A DNA stretch of 64,000 nucleotides from Micrococcus sp. EYE_212 (GTDB lineage Bacteria; Actinomycetota; Actinomycetes; Actinomycetales; Micrococcaceae), in NCBI RefSeq assembly GCF_023147585.1, contig NZ_JAHXOZ010000004.1, forward strand, positions 62,001 through 126,000. Direction: 5' to 3'. Below the pieces are notes generated by a model. That model was not told where the DNA came from. It did not search any database and was given only the letters and a program-made list of their open reading frames with translations. Every line of letters starts with the position of its first letter. Within the stretch, counting starts at the first letter, position 1. Shown here one piece after another: positions 58,458-64,000 of the stretch. A program made the position numbers and the translations under genes.

Positions 58458-59693
58458 TCATCGGCGCCGCGCGCGCAGCACGAGCTCGAGGTCGAACCGG
58501 GCGTCCGGGTCGTCCAGCGCGTCCCCGAAGAGCTCCCGCAGGCGTCCCACCCGGTAGCCCACTGTCTGCGGATGCACGCCCAGCTCCGCGGCGATCGGCG
58601 CGCGCTGACCCCAATGCGTGAGCCAGGAGAGCAGGGTGGCCTCGAGGATCTCGCGCTTGGCCGCGGTCACGCCCTCGAGCGGCGCCAGCACCCGGCCGGC
58701 CAGCTGCGCCACCACGCGGGGCTCGGCTCCCAGCACGACGCGGGCGAGGTGGTGCTCGGCCAGCACGGGATCCCCCGTGCCGCCGCGGCCCTGCACCGCG
58801 AGCGTGCGCGCCACCCGGTACGAGTGCGGCGCCAGGCCCCACTCCACCGCCGGACCGACGACGGCCGCCGTGCCCGCGAGGAGACGCAGCATCTGCTCGC
58901 GCCGGACGCGGGGCGGCAGGGCGTCCACCACCGCGACCACCTCGGACTCCCGCTCGACCACCAGGCCGGTGCGGCCGAGGCGGTGGCGGACGTCCGCGCC
59001 GGCCGCGGCCGGGAGGACCACGACGGCCAGACGGCGCGGCAGGCGCCAGTCGGCGAGCGCGGCGAGGCGCTGCACCTCCTTCTCCTCCGCGCCGCCGCGG
59101 ATGAGCGCGGAGGCGAGGTCGGAGCGGTAGAGCTCGAGCAGACCCGCCTGGGCCGACTGGGCTTGGGCATAGGCCTGCGCACTCACGGAGGAGAGCTCGT
59201 CGATGTACGCCCAGATGGACTCGCCGAGGTCGATCACCACGGACATGTCCATCCCCTGCCGCGCGCACTCGGCCGAGAGGTCACGGAACACGATCCGCGC
59301 AGACGTGCGGTACGCCCCGAGGAGGGCGTCCATGCTGCGGCCCTCCCGGAACTCCCCCGCGCCGAGGGTGGCCATGAGGGCGCGGGAGTCGTCGTTGAGG
59401 GCGGGCAGGTCCGTGCCGGGCAGGCGCATGAGCTGCTCGAATGCGGTCCGCACCCCGTGGGAGAGGTTGCGGCCGTACTTGCCGTCCCGGGCTTCGGCGT
59501 AGGCCGGGATCTGATCCGGGACGTCCTGGATCATGCGCGCCATGACGGCCGGCAGGGCCGGCGCGAGCTTCTCGGGCAGGTCGGCGGGCAGCGACTGCCA
59601 CGGGGGGCTCCACTCGCCGTCGTCGCTGGTCAGGCCAGGGTGGACGACGGCGGGGGACGAATCGGGGAAGGGGGCGGGGGGCTGGCTCATCAT
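58458..59693 (-). CDS. PucR-family transcriptional regulator
   Basis: A 411-residue regulator. An N-terminal domain (about residues 30-200) of the type that precedes PucR helix-turn-helix regions is followed by a GGDEF-like degenerate middle and a C-terminal PucR HTH (LEATLLSWLTHWGQRAPIAAELGVHPQTVGYRVGRLRELFG, spanning about 355-395). It is divergent from the reductase/desaturase pair, 81 bases apart, and is the likely regulator of membrane-lipid desaturation. GAGGAGA lies 4 bases before two consecutive ATG codons (59693 or 59690). Confidence 0.9.
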   Translation of the reverse strand: MMSQPPAPFPDSSPAVVHPGLTSDDGEWSPPWQSLPADLPEKLAPALPAVMARMIQDVPDQIPAYAEARDGKYGRNLSHGVRTAFEQLMRLPGTDLPALNDDSRALMATLGAGEFREGRSMDALLGAYRTSARIVFRDLSAECARQGMDMSVVIDLGESIWAYIDELSSVSAQAYAQAQSAQAGLLELYRSDLASALIRGGAEEKEVQRLAALADWRLPRRLAVVVLPAAAGADVRHRLGRTGLVVERESEVVAVVDALPPRVRREQMLRLLAGTAAVVGPAVEWGLAPHSYRVARTLAVQGRGGTGDPVLAEHHLARVVLGAEPRVVAQLAGRVLAPLEGVTAAKREILEATLLSWLTHWGQRAPIAAELGVHPQTVGYRVGRLRELFGDALDDPDARFDLELVLRARRR

Positions 59694-59774
59694 TGTCTCC
59701 TCATGATGAAGAACGTCCCTCGATCGTACGTCCAGCGAGAAGAAACACAGCGTGTCCCGCCATACGCTTGGGCC
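59694..59774. promoter_or_regulatory. Divergent control region between the PucR regulator and the reductase/desaturase operon
   Basis: The reductase promoter has TACGCT (59763-59768) ending 6 bases before the ATG. ACGTCC occurs twice, about 15 bases apart around CGATCGT, and TCATGATGA lies at the regulator end. These are candidate binding sites without further proof. Confidence 0.45.
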
Positions 59775-60827
59775 ATGGCCGGACCGACCCTGCTGACCCG
59801 CATCGCCTCGGTGCTGCTGCATCCCCTGACCCCCGAGGACGTGCTCGGACTGCTGGACCCCGTGCGCTCGTCGCGCCAGCTGCGCGGCGTGGTCACGGCC
59901 GTCACGCGCAAGACCGCCGGCACCGCCACGATCGCCTTCCGCCCCGGACCGGGCTGGACGGCGCACGACGCCGGCCAGTGGGCCCGCATCGGCGTGGACG
60001 TGGACGGCGTGCGCCAGTGGCGCTCCTACTCGCTCTCCGCCCCTGCCGGCGCCGACCCGGAGATCACGGTCTCGGACATCGGGGTGGTCTCGGGCACCCT
60101 GGTGCGCGGCACCAAGCCCGGGGACGTCCTCTTCCTGGACCTGCCCGAGGGCGACTTCACGCTTCCAGAGGAGCCGCGCCCCCTGCTCATGCTCACGGCC
60201 GGCTCGGGCCTCACGCCCGTGATGTCCATGATCCGCACGCTCGTGCCACGCCGGGCCGACGCCGACGTCGTGCTGATCCACTCCTCCCGCACCCCGGAGG
60301 ACGCGCTCTTCCGCGAGGAGCTGGCCGAGCTCGCAGACCAGTTCCCCGGCCTGACGGTGCACCACCGCTACACCGCCACGGACGGGCGCCTGGACCTCAC
60401 CACCCCCGCCGATCTCGAGGCCCTGTGCCCGGACTGGCGCGAGCGGGCCGCGTACGCGTGCGGCCCGGCCGGCCTCCTGGACGCCGCGGAGGCACTGTGG
60501 TGCGCGCACGCCGGCGAGGACCTGCGCATCGAGCGCTTCCGCGCGGACCTGACCGCCGGCGTCGCCGGGGCGGGCGGGCGCGTGACCTTCGAGCACTCGG
60601 ACGTGGAGGCGGACGCCCCGGGCGACGTGCCCCTGCTCGAGGTGGCGGAGGACGCCGGCGTGGCCGCGCCCAGCGGCTGCCGCATGGGCATCTGCCACGC
60701 CTGCCTCACTCCGCTGCGCTCCGGCCAGGTCACGGACCTGCGCACGGGCGAGGTCCACGGCGACCCCGGCGAGCTCATCCAGACCTGCGTGAGCGCGGCC
60801 GCCGGGCCCGTGAGCCTGGCCGTGTGA
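59775..60827 (+). CDS. Ferredoxin reductase with C-terminal 2Fe-2S domain
   Basis: A 350-residue flavoprotein. The FAD-binding domain shows RSYSLSAPAG (FAD motif) near residue 80. The NAD(P) part has LLMLTAGSGLTPVMSMIRTL and YACGPAGLLDAAEALW. The C-terminal plant-type ferredoxin domain has SGCRMGICHAC and, 34 or so residues later, TCVS, giving the four Cys of a 2Fe-2S centre. It resembles the reductase that feeds electrons to stearoyl-CoA desaturase in mycobacteria (Rv3230c/DesA3). The desaturase gene follows after 68 bases, supporting that role. Leaderless start by the TACGCT spacing. Confidence 0.93.
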   Translation: MAGPTLLTRIASVLLHPLTPEDVLGLLDPVRSSRQLRGVVTAVTRKTAGTATIAFRPGPGWTAHDAGQWARIGVDVDGVRQWRSYSLSAPAGADPEITVSDIGVVSGTLVRGTKPGDVLFLDLPEGDFTLPEEPRPLLMLTAGSGLTPVMSMIRTLVPRRADADVVLIHSSRTPEDALFREELAELADQFPGLTVHHRYTATDGRLDLTTPADLEALCPDWRERAAYACGPAGLLDAAEALWCAHAGEDLRIERFRADLTAGVAGAGGRVTFEHSDVEADAPGDVPLLEVAEDAGVAAPSGCRMGICHACLTPLRSGQVTDLRTGEVHGDPGELIQTCVSAAAGPVSLAV

Positions 60828-60895
60828 GCCCGGCCGGCCCCCTCCCGGCCCCTTCGACATCCATCCATCGCCTCCCGAACCGTCAGGAGACCACC

Positions 60896-62182
60896 GTGAC
60901 CCAGACACTCCCCCGCCCCGCCGGCGCCACCGCCCCCGCAGACCCCGCCCTCGCGATCCCGGGCACCACCGTCCGCGGGCGGCAGGCCCGCGTCCTCCCC
61001 GACGACCGCCCGGACACCACGAGCTGGGCCCCGCGCGGCGACGAGGCCGACGCCGCGAAGAGGGCCGCGCCGAAGGCCCGCCCCGGGATGCTGGCCACCG
61101 AGGGCGGCCCCACCGTGCGCCCGCCGGCCGCCGCGCACCTGAGCGACGAGCAGGTGGCCGAGCTGGGCCGCGAGCTCGACGCGATCCGCGACGACGTGCT
61201 CGCCCGCCGCGGCGCGAAGGACGCGGCCTACATCCGCCGCGTCATCCGCCTGCAGCGCTGGCTCGAGGTGGGCGGACGCACGCTGCTGCTGAACGCGAAG
61301 AACCGCGCCGCGTTCGTCGCCGGCATCGCCATGCTGACCACCGGCAAGATCATCGAGAACATGGAGATCGGCCACAACGTCCTCCACGGCCAGTGGGACT
61401 GGATGCGCGATCCGGACATCCACTCCACCACGTGGGAGTGGGACTTCGTCACGCCGTCGTCGGCCTGGCAGAACACCCACAACGACGCGCACCACCGCTG
61501 GACCAACGTCATCGGCAAGGACACGGACGTGGGCTACAACCTGCTCCGGATGGACGAGTCCGAGCCGTGGCAGCCCCGCCACCTCCTCAACCCCGTCCTC
61601 AACGCGGCCCTCGCCCCGATCTTCGAGTGGGGCATCGCCCTGTACGACCTGGAGCTGTCCAAGTTCCAGGCCGGAGAGAAGTCCTGGGCGGAGATGCGCC
61701 GGGACCTGGCGTCGGTGGCCGTGAAGGCCTCGCGCCAGGCCGCGAAGGACTACCTGGCCACGCCGATCGTGGCCGAGGCCCTCACCGGCTCCGGCAGGGC
61801 CGCGGTCAAGGCCACCCTCATCTCCGGCGTGCTGCGCAACATCTGGGCGCACTCGGTGATCTTCTGCGGACACTTCCCCGACGGCGTGGAGACCTTCACG
61901 GAGGAGATGGTGGAGGGCGAGACGCGCGGCGACTGGTACGTGCGCCAGATGATCGGCTCCGCCAACATCTCCGGCTCGAAGCTCATGCACTTCATGACCG
62001 GCAACCTCTCCCTGCAGGTGGAGCACCACCTGTTCCCGGACCTGCCCTCGAACCGGTACGCCGAGGTGGCACCCAAGGTCCAGGACATCTGCCGGCGCTA
62101 CGGCCTGCCCTACACCACGGGGCCGTTGCACAAGCAGGTCGGCTCGGCGTGGAAGAAGGTGTTCCGGCTCGCCCTGCCGTGA
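60896..62182 (+). CDS. Membrane fatty-acid (acyl-CoA) desaturase
   Basis: A 428-residue membrane di-iron enzyme. After a hydrophilic N-terminal extension of about 75 residues come the three His boxes: GHNVLHGQ, HNDAHHRW, and QVEHHLFPDLP. Two hydrophobic pairs of helices lie between them, although the first pair (AFVAGIAMLTTGKI) is short. It is similar to DesA3-type stearoyl-CoA delta-9 desaturases. Electrons should come from the reductase encoded just upstream. The GTG start at 60896 has AGGAG 6 bases before it. The operon is divergent from a PucR-type regulator. Confidence 0.92.
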   Translation: MTQTLPRPAGATAPADPALAIPGTTVRGRQARVLPDDRPDTTSWAPRGDEADAAKRAAPKARPGMLATEGGPTVRPPAAAHLSDEQVAELGRELDAIRDDVLARRGAKDAAYIRRVIRLQRWLEVGGRTLLLNAKNRAAFVAGIAMLTTGKIIENMEIGHNVLHGQWDWMRDPDIHSTTWEWDFVTPSSAWQNTHNDAHHRWTNVIGKDTDVGYNLLRMDESEPWQPRHLLNPVLNAALAPIFEWGIALYDLELSKFQAGEKSWAEMRRDLASVAVKASRQAAKDYLATPIVAEALTGSGRAAVKATLISGVLRNIWAHSVIFCGHFPDGVETFTEEMVEGETRGDWYVRQMIGSANISGSKLMHFMTGNLSLQVEHHLFPDLPSNRYAEVAPKVQDICRRYGLPYTTGPLHKQVGSAWKKVFRLALP

Positions 62183-62240
62183 TCGGCTGACTCCCCCGAC
62201 GGCCGGGCGGGCGGGGACCTCCCCGCCCGGTCGGAACACG

Positions 62241-62277
62241 GGGACCGGATCTGCGTCCTGGACGCAGATCCGGTCCC
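62241..62277. terminator. Bidirectional terminator after the desaturase gene
   Basis: Perfect 18-base arms (62241-62258 and 62260-62277) are separated by a single base, so the effective loop is made from the inner pairs. It lies between the convergent desaturase and SRPBCC genes; TCTC follows on the + strand. Confidence 0.75.
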
Positions 62278-62298
62278 TCTCGTGCGATCCGGCCCCGC

Positions 62299-62781
62299 TC
62301 AGCCCTGACGCTCGGCGAGCTCCGCGAGGCGGTCGATCGAGGTGCCGAGCTGCTCCGGGCCGGTGCGCAGCGCGCGCGGGATGCGCTTCGGGTCGGTGAG
62401 GCGGTCCCACTCGTAGGTGTGGGTGACGCGGCAGCGCTGCTGATCCCCGATCCCCTCGACCTCCCAGCGCCACAGCTGGCCGAACGGCTCCTCGCGGGGC
62501 ATCCCGGGCATCCACGCGATGAGGCGGCCCTCCTCGAACTCCACGACGCGGTTCTCGCGGTCCTCACCCTTGGTCAGGGTCATCACGAAGACGTCGCCCG
62601 CCGCGGTGACGCGCTGGTCCGGGCGGGCCACAGAGAGGTTGTCGTTGCCGTCCCACTCGGGCTGGCGCGCGGGATCGGCGATCAGCTCGAAGACGACGCC
62701 GGCCGGGGCGGCGACCTCCCGGCTCGCCGACGCGCGGCGCTCTGAGGGGGCGGGCAGGGCGGTCTCGTCGATGTGCTCCAT
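62299..62781 (-). CDS. SRPBCC-family (START-like) protein
   Basis: A 160-residue protein with the START/Bet v1-like fold: REVAAPAGVVFELIADPARQPEWDG at the N-terminal half, VVEFEEGRLIAWMP in the middle and RVTHTYEWDRL with a final amphipathic helix. Such proteins bind hydrophobic ligands or act as polyketide-cyclase-like enzymes; the ligand is unknown. TACCCT (62793 to 62788, minus strand) ends 6 bases before the ATG at 62781, so a leaderless start is chosen over a longer frame. Confidence 0.9.
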   Translation of the reverse strand: MEHIDETALPAPSERRASASREVAAPAGVVFELIADPARQPEWDGNDNLSVARPDQRVTAAGDVFVMTLTKGEDRENRVVEFEEGRLIAWMPGMPREEPFGQLWRWEVEGIGDQQRCRVTHTYEWDRLTDPKRIPRALRTGPEQLGTSIDRLAELAERQG

Positions 62782-62883
62782 GGCGTCAGGGTAGGGGTGC
62801 ACCGCCGCCGTGGGCCATGCCCTCCGCACGCGGGCGAGGAGCGCTCGCACGACCCCGGCTCCTCACCCCCTACCCTCGTGAGC

Positions 62884-63756
62884 ATGACGTCCCGGCTGCG
62901 CCTCCTCCTGACCACCGCGATCGTCCCGGTGTTCTGGGGCTCCACCTACGTGGTGACGCGGCAGTGGCTGCCCGCGGACCTGCCCCTCACCGGCGCTGCG
63001 ATCCGGGCCCTGCCGGCCGGGCTGATCCTGCTCGCCCTGACCCGGCGCCTCCCCCGCGGGGCGTGGTGGTGGAAGTCCGCACTGATCTCCTTCCTGACCA
63101 TGGGCGGGTTCTTCGTGCTCGTGTACGTCTCCGGCTCCCGCCTGCCCAGCGGCGTGGCCGCCACGCTCATGGCCTCCGGGCCGCTGGTGATGGTGGTGCT
63201 GGGCCGCCTGCTGCTCCGCGAGCGAGCGCCGCTGATGGCGTACGTCGGCGCCGTCGTCGGGATCCTCGGTGTGGCCCTGCTGGCCGGCAGCGCGATCGCC
63301 ACCCTGGATCCCATGGGCGTGGCGGCCGCGCTGACCGGCGTGCTGACGTCGTCGCTGGGGTACGTGCTGACGAAGCGGTGGAGGCCGCCCGTGGACTCGC
63401 TGACGTTCAGTGCGTGGCAGCTGACCCTGGCCGGCGTGATGCTGGCACCGGTGGCGCTGGCCGTGGAGGGCCCGCCACCGCCCCTGGGCCTGTCCGCCGT
63501 CCTGGGGTTCGCGTACATGGGCCTGATCGCGACCGGGCTGGCCTACGTGCTGTGGTTCCGGGGCCTCGCGGCGCTGCCCGCCCGGACGGTCGGGATCCTG
63601 GGGCTGCTCAACCCCCTGACGGGCGTCCTGCTCGGCGCCGCCGTGGCCGGGGAGATGCTCAGCCCCCTGCAGGCACTCGGGGCGGCGGTCATCCTGCTCG
63701 GCGTGGGTCTCGGGCTCATGACGACGCCGCGGGTGCTGCGACGGCGGCCTGCCTGA
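62884..63756 (+). CDS. EamA/DMT-superfamily transporter
   Basis: A 290-residue membrane protein with ten predicted helices in two EamA halves. TAIVPVFWGSTYVVTRQWLP opens the first half, and the second half contains MGVAAALTGVLTSSLGYVLTKRW and AYVLWFRGLAALPARTVGILGLLNPLTGVLLG. Family members export amino acids, metabolites or drugs. The ATG at 62884 is preferred because TACCCT (62871-62876) ends 7 bases upstream, while the longer open frame overlaps the divergent gene. Confidence 0.92.
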   Translation: MTSRLRLLLTTAIVPVFWGSTYVVTRQWLPADLPLTGAAIRALPAGLILLALTRRLPRGAWWWKSALISFLTMGGFFVLVYVSGSRLPSGVAATLMASGPLVMVVLGRLLLRERAPLMAYVGAVVGILGVALLAGSAIATLDPMGVAAALTGVLTSSLGYVLTKRWRPPVDSLTFSAWQLTLAGVMLAPVALAVEGPPPPLGLSAVLGFAYMGLIATGLAYVLWFRGLAALPARTVGILGLLNPLTGVLLGAAVAGEMLSPLQALGAAVILLGVGLGLMTTPRVLRRRPA

Positions 63757-63771
63757 CCGGGCCCGCCGCCG

Positions 63772-63777
63772 TAGACT
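63772..63777 (+). promoter_or_regulatory. -10 element for the P-type ATPase gene
   Basis: TAGACT stands 64 bases before the GTG start, leaving a leader of about 57 bases that carries GAGGGAG (63827-63833) as the ribosome binding site. Confidence 0.5.
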
Positions 63778-63841
63778 CGAGACATCCGCCGTCATCGGCG
63801 CGGCCCGCCGGTGACCTGGTCCTTCCGAGGGAGCCCGCGCC

Positions 63842-64000
63842 GTGACCGACCACCCAGGCACGCCGACCGCCACCGCCCATCCCGTCCCGTGGACGCGGAC
63901 CACCGCAGCCGAGGCCCTCGCGCACTTCGGCGTGGACGGCCAGGTGGGGCTGAGCTCCGCCGAGGTCCTCCGCCGCCGCGCGGAGCACGGCGCCAACGAG
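63842..64000 (+). CDS. P-type cation-transporting ATPase (3' end outside the window)
   Basis: Only the first 53 codons are present. After a Pro/Thr/His-rich start, WTRTTAAEALAHFGVDGQVG followed by LSSAEVLRRRAEHGANE matches the Cation_ATPase_N domain that opens calcium- or sodium/potassium-type P2 ATPases. GAGGGAG precedes the GTG start by 8 bases. The transported ion cannot be judged from this fragment. Confidence 0.8.
   Translation, partial: MTDHPGTPTATAHPVPWTRTTAAEALAHFGVDGQVGLSSAEVLRRRAEHGANE

Noticed and set aside
1-64000. tRNA, rRNA or riboswitch genes.
   Set aside because: No cloverleaf, rRNA-like or known riboswitch pattern was noticed on either strand by eye; a covariance-model search would be needed to exclude them fully.

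Overview
The window is very GC-rich DNA with dense, short-spaced genes and strong G/C third-position bias. It reads as a high-GC actinobacterium of the Micrococcaceae, most likely Micrococcus or a close relative. Support: a glutaminase-STAS protein of the type known from Micrococcus luteus K-3, NarL-type two-component pairs, a MenG methyltransferase, class E/F-like sorting machinery, and many genes that appear to be transcribed without a leader. The genus is an inference; no rRNA or tRNA gene was seen.

Layout. 1-3017: 3' part of a beta-phosphoglucomutase/GH65 phosphorylase fusion. 3.1-20.2 kb: three NarL-family two-component systems, a lactate-permease-like transporter, a nitronate monooxygenase-like enzyme, a MacB/FtsX-type ABC pair and a NatAB-like ABC pair. 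Two families of palindromes suggest that the second system (7958/9485) controls itself, a small membrane protein and the MacB-type pair, and that the third (16004/17314) controls itself and the NatAB-like pair. 20.2-25 kb: gene remnants, an ABC exporter, a Nudix hydrolase and a divergent LysE exporter/LysG regulator pair. 25-28 kb: a small secreted WGxxGxxG-type protein beside an OmpR-type two-component system. 28.2-36.1 kb: MenG, small oxidoreductase and acetyltransferase genes, glutaminase-STAS, a FAD-linked oxidase and a small alarmone synthetase.

36.2-41.3 kb: an arsenic resistance cluster (arsR, divergent acr3, a fused double arsenate reductase, a third arsenate reductase) with a lipoprotein polysaccharide deacetylase in the middle. 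41.3-46.2 kb: a DinB-like protein, then a TetR regulator divergent from an ABC-ATPase-like gene and a 918-residue YhgE/Pip-type membrane protein with long heptad repeats. 46.3-49.2 kb: acetyltransferase, MarR/LigB-type dioxygenase pair, F420-reductase-like protein and a tiny membrane ORF. 49.3-52.1 kb: a TauE-type permease followed by a decayed stretch holding a crippled metallophosphoesterase, an acetyltransferase fragment, a pentanucleotide repeat and a pair of 30-bp direct repeats.

52.1-54.3 kb: a sortase and a probable substrate carrying two excalibur domains. 54.6-58.3 kb: a 1250-residue DUF4011-like/SF1 helicase/Vsr-like nuclease protein, a candidate single-gene phage-defence factor. 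58.5-62.2 kb: PucR-type regulator divergent from a ferredoxin-reductase/fatty-acid-desaturase electron-transfer pair. 62.3 kb to the end: SRPBCC protein, DMT transporter and the start of a P-type cation ATPase.

Across the window about 26 genes have a -10-like hexamer (usually TANNNT) ending 6 or 7 bases before the start codon, which would place the transcription start on the start codon itself. This was used to choose starts. RBS-led genes also occur, mainly inside operons and for induced genes.
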